A DNA stretch of 64,000 bases from Sphingobacterium sp. UBA7855 (GCA_002500745.1 DLST01000017.1:124001-188000); one strand, 5' to 3'. Positions 47,545-55,958 are shown, counted from the stretch's first letter. Notes: generated from the sequence alone by a model not told the origin. Translations and numbers: made by a program.

Positions 47545-48312
47545 ATGAGAACAGAAAACAAACCCGTATTCATTGCCTTTTCCTCCCAAAAGGGAGGTGT
47601 GGGCAAAAGCACTTTTACGGCACTTGCCGCCAGTACGCTGCATTATCGCCTGGGCTATAATGTTGCCGTATTCGATGCAGATTTTCCACAGCACAGCTTA
47701 GTGAAAATGAAAACCCGGGACCTGGCGATGGTCATGGAAAACGAGGTGCTAAAGAGGATGGCCTATACACAGTTTACAACCATCAACAAAAGGGCCTATC
47801 CCATCATGCAGCATAAAGCCGAAGGTGTACTGGAGGCAGCACATGACTTTTTGCAATCCGCAACGGTTCCCATAGATGTCGTCTTCTTTGACCTTCCCGG
47901 AACGGTAAACACACCCGGTATTTTGAAAGCGCTTGCAGGGATGCACCACATCTTCACGCCTATAACCGCTGACCGTGTAGTAATGGAAAGCACGCTCATT
48001 TTTACGCAGTTGATGCGGGATGTCATTATGAAAAAAGGAGAAACGTCTATTGAAACCATCAACCTGTTCTGGAACCAGGTCGATGGCCGTGAACGCTCGC
48101 CTTTATACGCCATCTATAACAAGCTTATTGATGAGTTGGGATTTAGCCTGATGAGGAGCAGCATCATGAACAGTACCCGTTTCAGAAAAGAAAGCGAGAT
48201 GGATACCAAATCGGTTTTCCGCTCCACTTTAATGCCTCCGGAAAAAAATCTGATGAAGACTTGCCGGTTAGACCAGTTTATGACAGAATTTCTAAACATT
48301 ATTCAATTATAA
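47545..48312 (+). CDS. ParA-family ATPase (conjugal transfer TraA-like)
   Basis: The protein has 255 residues. The deviant Walker A is QKGGVGKSTF near the N-terminus. Other ParA features are VFDADFPQHS and VFFDLPGTVN. In Bacteroidota conjugative elements a ParA protein is the first gene of the rightward transfer operon. DUF3408 and TraD-type genes follow at 4 bp and 2 bp, confirming that layout. It may help to place or segregate the excised element. Confidence 0.88.
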   Translation: MRTENKPVFIAFSSQKGGVGKSTFTALAASTLHYRLGYNVAVFDADFPQHSLVKMKTRDLAMVMENEVLKRMAYTQFTTINKRAYPIMQHKAEGVLEAAHDFLQSATVPIDVVFFDLPGTVNTPGILKALAGMHHIFTPITADRVVMESTLIFTQLMRDVIMKKGETSIETINLFWNQVDGRERSPLYAIYNKLIDELGFSLMRSSIMNSTRFRKESEMDTKSVFRSTLMPPEKNLMKTCRLDQFMTEFLNIIQL

Positions 48313-48316
48313 CCCG

Positions 48317-48733
48317 ATGGAAAAAGATAATAAAAGAAAAGTCACCCCCGAGATCAACGAAGAGCTGATGATGGATATGATGGCCGATGGCGTTAAAAAG
48401 GAAGGATTAAAACCTCCAGTTGAGGAACTTGAACCTTCAGCAGAAACAATGCGGGAAAAAACTGCAATAAAAGAGCGCAGCAGAGCCAAAAAAGTGAATG
48501 ATACAGCTTATGAAACTATATTTTTCAAAAAAACCGAAACGAATGCCCGCGATGGCAAAACGGTATATATCCAGCCCGACTTTCATGAAAAATTATCCCG
48601 GATCGTTCAGGTTATCGGTGAGGATAAGCTGACGATCTATGCTTATCTGAACAATGTACTGGAGCACCACTTTCAGGAATTTGGCGAGCAGATCACTAAA
48701 AGTTTTAACGAAAAGTATAAACCCATTTTTTAG
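48317..48733 (+). CDS. DUF3408 conjugal transfer protein
   Basis: The protein has 138 residues. A charged, disordered N-terminal half precedes the conserved DUF3408 part: KTVYIQPDFHEKLSRIVQVIGEDKLTIYAYLNNVLEHHFQEF. This ending resembles a ribbon-helix-helix DNA-binding domain. It starts 4 bp after the ParA stop. Its role in transfer is not known; DNA binding is inferred. Confidence 0.85.
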   Translation: MEKDNKRKVTPEINEELMMDMMADGVKKEGLKPPVEELEPSAETMREKTAIKERSRAKKVNDTAYETIFFKKTETNARDGKTVYIQPDFHEKLSRIVQVIGEDKLTIYAYLNNVLEHHFQEFGEQITKSFNEKYKPIF

Positions 48734-48735
48734 TT

Positions 48736-49260
48736 ATGGAAATTGTAATTGTGATATGTCTGCTGATAGTCATTGCCCTGCTCTTAGAGGATAAGATTGC
48801 TCTTAGGAAAAAGACAAAGCAAAAGCGAATGCAAGAAAAAACAAATCCTCATCTGCCTGATATTATGGGGCAGCCAAAACTGGAAAAAAGACTTTCGGTG
48901 CCAAACACCGCCTCTGAACGCCATATTGTAGAACCAGCGGTTAATCCCGATAATTTAGACATTGAATACGACCAAAATGAAAGTGTAAATATTCAGATTC
49001 CGCAGGAAGAACTGGACGAAGTTTTCAGCAATATGCCTGACTTGGAGGAAGAGGAAGAAGAATGGAACAGGTATGGAATATCCGTAGGCGATAACGGTTT
49101 AGCCCAGGGAGTTACCTTCGATGAACTTAGCACCGTGGGGATGCTACTTCAAAAAGAGAAATTGGAGCCATCTCAAAAGGAAACAGCGATAGCCATAGTT
49201 CAAAAAATACAGGGAACCGAATTATTCAGTCTGCTGGAAAATTCCGTGGAAAGTGCTTCA
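48736..49260 (+). pseudogene. TraD-type transfer protein, 3' truncated at a deletion junction
   Basis: The gene starts 2 bp after the DUF3408 stop with a membrane segment (IVIVICLLIVIALLLEDKIAL), then a variable linker and a conserved part (EELDEVFSNMPDLEEEEEEW, ISVGDNGLAQGVTFDEL). At about residue 174 (LLENSVESAS) the sequence abruptly becomes the reverse strand of the DUF932 gene. The open frame runs to 49368, but the last 36 codons are antisense DUF932 sequence. The junction lies at about 49258-49261. Every transfer gene expected after it is missing. Confidence 0.75.
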
Positions 49261-50145
49261 CGTAGTATCCATCTGTTGGGTATCGCTCGTCATAGCGTAT
49301 GCAAAGGCATCCTGTACAACATTTTTGAATACGGTGGACACTTCATCTTCCGCACCTTTTTTCAGTAAATCCAATGTTTCCTTATTCGGACAGAGTGCCA
49401 ATTGGATTAATTTTCTTACTTCTTGGTCTGTTACCTTTACTTTCGTCCACTCGTTAAAAATGTCCTCTAACTGATTGCTCAATGTGTTCGCCAATCCCAT
49501 AATCTTGTGAGCGTTCTCGATACGCTGTTTTGCTCCTGAAGTATGTTTGATACGGACAACATTTGTCATATTGCGAAGTGAAGCGTTAAGGGTATTTTGG
49601 CATACGATACGGACAGGCGTAAACGCTGCGGTAATGCTTCCGCTACCATCGTGCGAAGTCGTGAGGAAGATATATTTCTCGGTCACGTCATCACTATTGC
49701 CTACTCGGATATAGTCGGGCAGTTTGGCTGTGATAAATATGCGTTCTCCATTACCTAACGCTCCTGCGGTTTCGTACAGAATACCCTCGCCACCGCCTAC
49801 GATAGCATCAAAGAAATTAAAGGCTTCACGGTTTTGTACGATATGGTAATCTCTGCCCACTACGCCTAATACTGCATTGTTATCGGTACGGATATTGGCA
49901 AAATAGTTGGGTACTTCCAATTCGTTACTGCCTATCTCTATACCGTTAGCCGTTTCAGTAATACCCGAACCTTTGGTAAATAGTGGAGATTTTACAACCT
50001 CATAATCTAACCCTGCGTGTTTTATAGCTTCTTCGCTTGTCGGGTATTGCTCTACAATTTGCCCCAAGCCATGCCATGCCTTTTGTTGTACGCTAAAGAA
50101 TGAATAACGTCCTGTTTTCTCGTTGAAATTGATATTATGTGCCAT
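49258..50145 (-). pseudogene. DUF932 protein, C-terminally truncated at the deletion junction
   Basis: The frame has 295 residues: MAHNINFNEKTGRYSFFSVQ, KAWHGLGQIVEQYPTSEEAI, VLGVVGRDYHIVQNREAFNFF, TSHDGSGSITAAFTPVRIVCQNTL. DUF932 proteins of ICEs and phages resemble phage/plasmid LGT-type or anti-restriction-region proteins. It ends at DTQQMDTT, short of the usual C-terminus, exactly where the truncated TraD gene is joined. It may still be expressed. Confidence 0.75.
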
Positions 50146-50194
50146 GATTTTGAAATTTTAAATTGTTTGAAAATGAAGGATTGAATACTTATTG

Positions 50195-50572
50195 TTAAAA
50201 TGGGAGGTCATCCTCTGTACCGTTGTTACTTGTTTCTGTGGTAGCTTGTATCGTTTCACCCTTTCTGCCACCTCCAAGCGGTTTGATATTGGAGGTATGG
50301 AAGTTTAAACCTGCCTTTGGTTCTCCGTCCTTGCTTACCCACGCTCTTGTGCTTACCCTGCCTGATAGTTCTACCAATAGTCCTTTGGTGAGCATCTTCG
50401 CTACGTTTGGGGTTAGCCAAAATGAGCAGTCGAAAAAGGCGGTTTGTTCTACTCTGTCGCCCTGTTTTGTTTTGTAGCTGTCGTTTACCGCTACTGAAAA
50501 GTTTACGACCTGTTTGCCGTTTGACGTTGTGCGTACTTCCGCATCCCTTGTCAGTCTTCCTGTGATGTTCAT
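50195..50572 (-). CDS. ssb: Single-stranded DNA-binding protein (ICE-encoded)
   Basis: The protein has 125 residues: MNITGRLTRDAEVRTTSNGK, VVNFSVAVND, QTAFFDCSFW, LLVELSGRVSTRAWV, ending in the acidic tail NGTEDDLPF. The DDLPF tip is the usual protein-docking tail of SSB. It protects single strands during transfer or replication of the element. It lies 49 bp upstream of the DUF932 gene in the same direction. Confidence 0.93.
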   Translation of the reverse strand: MNITGRLTRDAEVRTTSNGKQVVNFSVAVNDSYKTKQGDRVEQTAFFDCSFWLTPNVAKMLTKGLLVELSGRVSTRAWVSKDGEPKAGLNFHTSNIKPLGGGRKGETIQATTETSNNGTEDDLPF

Positions 50573-50890
50573 GATTTCTGTTGTTTAAAAGTTTTACATT
50601 TTGTTCTGTTCGCTTTTCTCTTTTTCCTGCTGTGGCTTGCTCCGCCTCGCTTCGCAAATCATTTTTCCAAAAGAAAAACCGGAAAAAAGAAAGCAGTCAA
50701 ACAATGGGTGGAATAAGGCGTAGGGCGTGCTATAAGTCCCGAAGGGTGGCAAACGAAGTGAAGACATTATGCGCACGCCATCGCCGCCGCCCGTTAACTT
50801 GGCTGCCTTTTTACCGGTTCTTGTGGAAAATGAATTACCGGTAATTACAATAATCTATTAGAAACTCCCGCAGTGAATGCGGTTCAGAAG
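50573..50890. other. Gap between ssb and the recombinase module
   Basis: No convincing gene is seen. The left part is the ssb leader. A stretch around 50690-50830 resembles low-information ICE intergenic DNA and gives only shadow frames. A frame open from 50834 leads into the small ORF at 50891 and may be the remains of a longer gene. Confidence 0.4.
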
Positions 50891-51031
50891 ATGAGGCAAA
50901 AGTTGACTGAAAACTTTAGAAATATGGAGGTAAAGGGTGCCACTGCTGGACAAATACTACCTCTGGATACCAATTCTTATCATCAGGCACAACTCTTTGA
51001 TAATTTAAACTTCCAAAATTGTCAAGAGTAG
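50891..51031 (+). CDS. Small ORF or 3' remnant before the first recombinase
   Basis: ATG at 50891 gives 46 residues (MRQKLTENFRNMEVKGATAG, QILPLDTNSYHQAQLF) ending at TAG 51029-51031. The same frame is open back to 50834, with a GTG at 50873, so it may be the tail of a longer lost gene. Composition looks coding (varied residues, normal codon use). The next small ORF begins within 10 bp. Confidence 0.35.
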   Translation: MRQKLTENFRNMEVKGATAGQILPLDTNSYHQAQLFDNLNFQNCQE

Positions 51032-51039
51032 TGAAAAAG

Positions 51040-51198
51040 ATGAACAACAGCGCTTCAAGCAGCAAAATGACCCCTGAAAAACTCGTTAAGATGCTTAATG
51101 GAGAAGCAGAAGGTATGAGTCATGAGGACGCGGCAAAAGTGTTGTTGTTTTTAAAGAAGCTAGCCAGGATCGTGGTCATAAAATATTTGGAGAGATGA
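51040..51198 (+). CDS. Small 52-residue protein coupled to the serine recombinase
   Basis: ATG at 51040 (MNNSASSSKMTPEKLVKMLN, then GEAEGMSHEDAAKVLLFLKK) ends at TGA 51196-51198, which overlaps the recombinase ATG at 51195 (ATGA). An in-frame GTG lies at 51031. The C-terminal half is a helix rich in Leu, Lys and Val. The overlap indicates translational coupling, so it could be an accessory or directionality factor for the recombinase. No family is recognised. Confidence 0.5.
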   Translation: MNNSASSSKMTPEKLVKMLNGEAEGMSHEDAAKVLLFLKKLARIVVIKYLER

Positions 51199-52691
51199 GA
51201 AAGAACAGGGAACCTATCGCTGATCTATATGTGCGTGTAAGTACCGATGAGCAAGCTGATAAAGGATATTCACAGCGGAACCAGGAGGAAATGTTACGTA
51301 AGTATTGCGATAACCATGCTATCGAAATCCGTAATGTCATTTATGAAGATCATTCAGCAAAGTCGTTCAATAGACCGGAATGGAAGAAATTGATCTCACA
51401 TCTTAAAAGGAACAGGAACCGGATCGATTTGATTTTATTTACAAAATGGGATCGATTCAGCCGCAATGCAGGTGATGCCTATCAGATGATAAATGTACTT
51501 CGTGATCTTAATTTAGAGCCGCAGGCAATAGAACAGCCATTAGATCTTTCCATACCGGAAAACAAAATGATGCTGGCATTCTATCTTGCCGCACCTGAAG
51601 TGGAGAATGACCGTCGGGCTCTTAACGTATTCTACGGAATGAGAAGGGCAAAAAAGGAAGGACGTTATATGGGGCTTGCCCCTGTAGGTTATAAGAACAA
51701 GGTTGATGAAACAGGCAATAAGTACATTGAACCAAAAGAACCAGACGCATCAACTCTGCAATGGGCTTTTGAACAGATAGCAAAGGGGGTTTTTAATACC
51801 GCACAGATTTGGAAGAAGGCTAAAGAAAAAGGACTTAGATGCAGCAAGAATGCTTTTTGGCAACTCATCAGAAATCCCTTGTATTGCGGAAAGATATTCA
51901 TCCCCCGATTTAAGGATGAGGAAAGTTATTTTGTAGAGGGTCAGCATGAAGCGATTGTTTCAGAAGAATTGTTTGATCGTGTGCAGGAAGTATTGGATGG
52001 ACGTGGAAGAAAATACAGACCCAAAATACAGACGCAGCGGGAGTTTGCTTTAAAGGGTTTTCTTATATGTCCAAAATGTGGGAAACTACTTACTGCAAGT
52101 AAGTCGAAAGGAAGAAACCGATATTATATTTATTATCATTGTTATCGTGGATGTACCCACCGGGTCAACGCTGAACGGGTAACAAAGGCTTTTAATGATG
52201 AGTTGAAGAAGTATATCCCGAAAAAGGACATACACGCCGTCTATTACAGGATAATCGCTGAAGCCTATCATGAAATGACAAGCGACATCCAAGCTTCAAA
52301 AAAACAAATTCTGGGTCAAATAAATGAATTTGAAAAAAGAATGGCCCATATTAGGGATCTTCTGGCAATGGATAAGATAGAAGCATCAGACTACAACGAT
52401 TTTAAGGCGCAATACAGTTCTACGATAGAACAATTGAATACAAAGCTGGATAGTCTTAACGGAAAGGTGCCATGTCTAGATGGACTTCTTTCTTTAGACC
52501 TGCTGGAACTTATGAGATTGGACAAGATATTGACGGAAGGCAACAACGAAGATGTACGGGCAATATTGAACATGATATATCCTGAAAAACTAACCTTTAA
52601 TGGCAATGGATTTTCAATTGGAAAATTAAATGTAGCACTTAGCTATAGTTATGACTTTAATTTGCGGCCTGCTGTTCAGAAAGAAATGTGA
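51195..52691 (+). CDS. Large serine recombinase, copy 1
   Basis: The protein has 498 residues. The resolvase domain starts IADLYVRVSTDEQADKGYSQ with the catalytic Ser, and continues with FTKWDRFSRNAGDAYQMINVL. The recombinase domain follows (LAPVGYKNKVDE, NPLYCGKIFIP), then a zinc-ribbon (ICPKCGKLLTASKSKGR, YHCYRGCTHR) and a coiled coil near residues 365-425. This is the layout of large serine integrases. It is a paralogue of the next gene, sharing long identical runs such as PEVENDRRALNVF. It is ATGA-coupled to the small ORF upstream. Confidence 0.92.
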   Translation: MRKNREPIADLYVRVSTDEQADKGYSQRNQEEMLRKYCDNHAIEIRNVIYEDHSAKSFNRPEWKKLISHLKRNRNRIDLILFTKWDRFSRNAGDAYQMINVLRDLNLEPQAIEQPLDLSIPENKMMLAFYLAAPEVENDRRALNVFYGMRRAKKEGRYMGLAPVGYKNKVDETGNKYIEPKEPDASTLQWAFEQIAKGVFNTAQIWKKAKEKGLRCSKNAFWQLIRNPLYCGKIFIPRFKDEESYFVEGQHEAIVSEELFDRVQEVLDGRGRKYRPKIQTQREFALKGFLICPKCGKLLTASKSKGRNRYYIYYHCYRGCTHRVNAERVTKAFNDELKKYIPKKDIHAVYYRIIAEAYHEMTSDIQASKKQILGQINEFEKRMAHIRDLLAMDKIEASDYNDFKAQYSSTIEQLNTKLDSLNGKVPCLDGLLSLDLLELMRLDKILTEGNNEDVRAILNMIYPEKLTFNGNGFSIGKLNVALSYSYDFNLRPAVQKEM

Positions 52692-53027
52692 TGGTCTATA
52701 TTTTTAGAATACTTTTTTTTAGCATCTTTTTTCGGGATGCTTTTTTTGTGCTTTTGATCAATCTTATTGTATCCTGTCACAGATACAAAACTCACTGATT
52801 TAGATCGCTTTAAATGAAAATTATGTTGATTTACCTAACCCGTATTTCATCAAAAACAGTTAACTTAGTGCCAATGAAAGCCAATCAATGCCACAATGTG
52901 ACACCTATTTGTGGCGAATATGTTTTCCTGTCTTCTCTGATGGGTTGGCTGTAAATATTCAAGGAGTATATTAAAGATTAATAGATTACTCCTAAGTAAG
53001 TTTAATTGTTATAAATTTTGGATAGAG
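52692..53027. other. Gap between the two recombinases, with a terminator
   Basis: A hairpin AGCATC / GATGCT (52722-52727 with 52737-52742) followed by a T tract to about 52749 looks like a terminator for copy 1. An inverted pair GCCACA / TGTGGC lies at 52891-52896 and 52911-52916. The rest is AT-rich. There is no gene here. Confidence 0.5.
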
Positions 53028-54680
53028 ATGGTATATATCGCTGATTTGTACGTTCGGGTAAGTACGGACGAACAGGCCGACAAAGGCTATTCACAAAGAA
53101 ACCAGGAAGAGATGCTGCGCAAGTATTGCGAGACCCATTCCATAATGATACGGAATGTTATTTACGAAGATCATTCTGCAAAATCCTTTAACAGACCTCA
53201 ATGGAAAAGTCTGGTGCAAAGTCTAAAGCAGAGAAAGAGCAACGTTAACTTGATATTGTTTACAAAGTGGGATCGGTTCAGCCGAAATGCGGGAGATGCC
53301 TACCAGATGATTAACGTGCTGCGTGCTCTTGGTGTGGAACCGCAGGCGATAGAACAACCACTGGATCTTTCGATACCGGAAAATAAAATGATGTTGGCGT
53401 TTTATCTTGCCGCTCCGGAGGTAGAAAATGACAGACGGGCATTAAATGTCTTTCATGGTATGAGAAGGGCACGGAAAGAGGGCCGGTATATGGGACTGGC
53501 ACCTGTGGCCTATATTAACAGGACGGAGGAAAATGGAAAAAAATATATTGCTCCGCTGGAGCCGGATGCTTCGATATTAAAGTGGGCATTTGGAGAGATT
53601 GCCAAAGGTATGTTTAATACGGAACAGATATGGAAGAAGGCTAAAGAAAAGGGATTAAAATGTAGCAAAAACGCGTTCTGGCAGGTAATACGAAACCCAC
53701 TTTACTGCGGTAAGATTTTCATACCTCAATTCAAAGACGAAGAAAGCCGTTTCGTTCAGGGCCAACATGAACCCATTATATCGGAAAATCTGTATTATGA
53801 AGTACAGGATGTCCTTGATGGGCGTGGAAGGAAATACCGCACAAAGATCAAGACAGTGGATGAGTTCCCCATGAGGGGCTTTTTAACCTGTCCTGAATGT
53901 GACAAATTGTTAACAGGAAGCAAGTCAAAAGGACGAACAAAATATTATTCCTATTACCATTGCGTTGGCACATGTAAGCATCGGACAAATGCTGAGGTAG
54001 TAAACAATGCAATTTTGGAAGATATTATGAGCTTCGTCCCGACGATTCATGATACGGCTTTCTATCAGGAGCTGATCACTAAGGAATATTTAGATAAGAC
54101 TAATGAAGTTCAATTTGAAAAAAAGGAGATTCTGCTTCAGATAAAAGATTATGAAGGTCGGCTTTCGCACACAAGGGATCTTCTTGCAACCCGTCAGATA
54201 GACCCCGACGATTACCGTGATATGAAATCACAGTACAGTACGAAAATATCAACTCTGGAATCCCAATTGACAAGGCTTAATAACGATGTTGACAATGTTC
54301 AAAGTCTTATTAAAAGGGGTGTCAGAAAGGTTTTTGAAATTAAGGAAGCGCTAAAAGATAGTTGTATATCTGAAATAAGAAAGGATATTGGTTCAATTTA
54401 TCCTGAAAAAGTCGTTTTTCAAGAAAGCAAAGTTCGAACCACTCGGCGCAACGAATTTATTCAGTATATCAACCTGATTAATAAAAAGTTACGACAAAAT
54501 AAAAACGGGACAAAAATAGATTTTTCTACTTTGTCCCGTCAAGTCGGGGTGGCAGGATTCGAACCTACGACCTCCACATCCCAAATGTGGCGCGATACCG
54601 GGCTACGCTACACCCCGAAAAGGTATCACCTTTGTTTGTGTGGCACAAATATACGTTTATTACAATTTATTTGCAAATGA
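53028..54680 (+). CDS. Large serine recombinase, copy 2, running through tRNA-Pro
   Basis: The frame has 550 residues. The resolvase start (YIADLYVRVSTDEQADKGYS), FTKWDRFSRNAGDAYQM, NPLYCGKIFIP, the zinc-ribbon (LTCPECDKLLTGSKSKGR) and the coiled coil match copy 1. After about residue 505 the frame reads through the tRNA terminator hairpin and then antisense across the whole tRNA-Pro gene (VGVAGFEPTTSTS... RYTPKR), stopping in chromosomal DNA at 54680. The tail after about 505 is therefore supplied by the attachment site, and the protein in other contexts would end differently. The ATG at 53028 lacks the few extra residues of copy 1. Confidence 0.85.
   Translation: MVYIADLYVRVSTDEQADKGYSQRNQEEMLRKYCETHSIMIRNVIYEDHSAKSFNRPQWKSLVQSLKQRKSNVNLILFTKWDRFSRNAGDAYQMINVLRALGVEPQAIEQPLDLSIPENKMMLAFYLAAPEVENDRRALNVFHGMRRARKEGRYMGLAPVAYINRTEENGKKYIAPLEPDASILKWAFGEIAKGMFNTEQIWKKAKEKGLKCSKNAFWQVIRNPLYCGKIFIPQFKDEESRFVQGQHEPIISENLYYEVQDVLDGRGRKYRTKIKTVDEFPMRGFLTCPECDKLLTGSKSKGRTKYYSYYHCVGTCKHRTNAEVVNNAILEDIMSFVPTIHDTAFYQELITKEYLDKTNEVQFEKKEILLQIKDYEGRLSHTRDLLATRQIDPDDYRDMKSQYSTKISTLESQLTRLNNDVDNVQSLIKRGVRKVFEIKEALKDSCISEIRKDIGSIYPEKVVFQESKVRTTRRNEFIQYINLINKKLRQNKNGTKIDFSTLSRQVGVAGFEPTTSTSQMWRDTGLRYTPKRYHLCLCGTNIRLLQFICK
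54506..54538 (-). terminator. Terminator of the first tRNA-Pro gene
   Basis: On the minus strand CGGGACAAA and TTTGTCCCG form a 9-bp stem followed by a T run, 5 bp beyond the tRNA 3' end. It lies inside the 3' end of the recombinase frame. Confidence 0.7.
54541..54652. repeat. Direct repeat, copy 1 (tRNA-Pro with flanks)
   Basis: This 112-bp segment is repeated at 55846-55958, identical except for one extra T in the second copy (tttgtttg against tttgttttg). It includes 3 bp beyond the tRNA 3' end, the whole tRNA gene and about 35 bp upstream of it, including most of the promoter. It is a candidate attachment-site duplication. Confidence 0.8.
54544..54617 (-). tRNA. tRNA-Pro (UGG), copy 1
   Basis: The 74-nt gene reads CGGGGTGTAGCGTAGCCCGG from its 5' end. 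The acceptor stem CGGGGTG pairs with CACCCCG, the anticodon stem CCACA / TGTGG encloses TTTGGGA (anticodon TGG), and the T arm has GGTTCGAATCC. The discriminator is A, and CCA is not encoded. TATATTTG at about 54654-54647 is a perfect -7 promoter element. The element boundary lies on its 3' side, usual for tRNA-directed integration. Confidence 0.95.
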
Positions 54681-54845
54681 AAACTACAAAATTAAACTAA
54701 CCTATTGTTTCATTGCGACATACTCTTTGCCTGAACCACATATAGCGCTCCTTTACACAATCAAACCCAATGCTATTCCCAATAGCTGTTACTTCTATAA
54801 GGCGCTCAGCTGTTAATCATAATCTTTTTGACCTATCAACTGTAG

Positions 54846-54886
54846 CATGTTCGGATATGAACATGAAGTGTTCGAATCCAAACACT
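54846..54886. promoter_or_regulatory. Two adjacent dyads upstream of the permease remnant
   Basis: CATGTTCGGATATGAACATG (54846-54865) and AGTGTTCGAATCCAAACACT (54867-54886) are inverted repeats whose centres are 21 bp apart. They lie in the 372-bp gap 54681-55052, about 170 bp before the permease start. They look like paired binding sites for a dimeric regulator; which one is unknown. Confidence 0.5.
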
Positions 54887-55052
54887 CAGATCACAAAAAT
54901 AAAACACACAATCTACTGATTAAAAACACTTTAACCCTTTGACAGCTTTTTTGAAATTGATCCATTGAACATTTTTTCAAAAATAGAAATCAGGCTATCC
55001 TTCAACAGGACTGATTACCATAAGGTCACAATGAACACTTATAAAGAAAAGT

Positions 55053-55808
55053 ATGATAAAGAACTATTTCCAAATCGCCTGGAGAAACCTTATTAAAAAT
55101 AAAGTTTTTTCCTTTATCAATATTCTTGGCTTAACAATAGGCATCACCGTCTGTGCAATGATATTCCTATTTATTGCCAATCAGTTTAGTTTTGATAAGT
55201 TTCACAGCCAAGGTGACCGGATTTATCGGGTCATGCGTGGTTTTGACAACACCAAAGACCGCGCTCCTTATTTATCTGCACCCTATGCCACTGCCTTATT
55301 AACCGATTATCCCGATGTTATCGAAAAAGCTGTAACTGCATTTGGTAAAGTAGCTCCTTTATACCCTTTTGAATACAGCTTTTTGGATCAGAAATTCGAC
55401 ACGCTTTACAAAACCGATCTGAGGCAACAACGTATACTCAATCTTTTTTCCGGATTGGCCATATTTATCGCTTGCCTGGGCTTATATGGTTTAGCCTCCT
55501 TTACGGCCGCCAAACGAAACAAAGAGATCGGAATCCGAAAAGTGCTGGGCGCTTCGGTATCGGGCGTTACTACGTTATTGTCCAGAGATTTTATAAAACC
55601 CGTATTAGTTGCCTTGATAATTGCCTCGCCGATTGCCTGGCTGGTCATGAACAAATGGTTGGAAGATTTTGCTTACCGCATCCAAATCCAATGGTGGTTG
55701 TTTGTACTCTCGGGACTGATAACAATAGGTATCGCACTGATTACGGTAAGCTGGCAGGCCATTCGAGCAGCCGTAGCTAATCCGGTAAAAAGCTTGCGGG
55801 ACGAATAA
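55053..55808 (+). pseudogene. MacB/FtsX-type ABC permease with a large internal in-frame deletion
   Basis: The frame has 251 residues. The start (MIKNYFQIAWRNLIKNKVFS, then FINILGLTIGITVCAMIFLF) is the typical N-terminus of Bacteroidota FtsX-like permeases of about 780-800 residues. The second part from about residue 103 (YPFEYSFLDQKFDTLYKTD, RNKEIGIRKVLGASVSGVTTLLS, ANPVKSLRDE) is the family's C-terminus. Roughly 530 residues between them are missing, and the frame is preserved. It has an upstream dyad region and its own terminator. It lies between the two tRNA-Pro copies. It is most likely non-functional. Confidence 0.8.
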
Positions 55809-55820
55809 TAGACAACAAAA

Positions 55821-55845
55821 AAAGCTCGACGAATGTCGAGCTTTT
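55821..55845. terminator. Bidirectional terminator between the permease remnant and tRNA-Pro copy 2
   Basis: A 10-bp stem aaagctcgac / gtcgagcttt with loop gaat has A-rich and T-rich flanks. It can end the rightward permease transcript and the leftward tRNA transcript. Confidence 0.8.
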
Positions 55846-55958
55846 AAGTCGGGGTGGCAGGATTCGAACCTACGACCTCCACATCCCAAATGTGGCGCGA
55901 TACCGGGCTACGCTACACCCCGAAAAGGTATCACCTTTGTTTTGTGTGGCACAAATAT
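55846..55958. repeat. Direct repeat, copy 2 (tRNA-Pro with flanks)
   Basis: This is the second copy of the segment at 54541-54652, one base longer. The two copies are 1305 bp apart and in the same orientation. Confidence 0.8.
55849..55922 (-). tRNA. tRNA-Pro (UGG), copy 2
   Basis: The sequence is identical to copy 1 over the full 74 nt, with anticodon TGG. Upstream the promoter is slightly different (GATATTTG against TATATTTG). The copy nearest rplS is probably the original chromosomal gene. Confidence 0.95.

Noticed and set aside
47149..47694. Leftward 181-codon frame upstream of and into the ParA gene
   Set aside because: It overlaps 150 bp of the ParA gene on the other strand, crosses the repeat cluster, has a Cys- and Tyr-rich composition and no family resemblance.
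52891..52916. GCCACA / TGTGGC inverted pair as an attachment site
   Set aside because: It is short, only weakly resembles the tRNA-Pro flank and has no partner copy in the window.
54544..54680. C-terminal tail of recombinase copy 2 as a real conserved domain
   Set aside because: The tail is the antisense reading of tRNA-Pro (VGVAGFEPTTSTS...), a well-known artefact of frames running into tRNA genes; similarity to other proteins there would be spurious.
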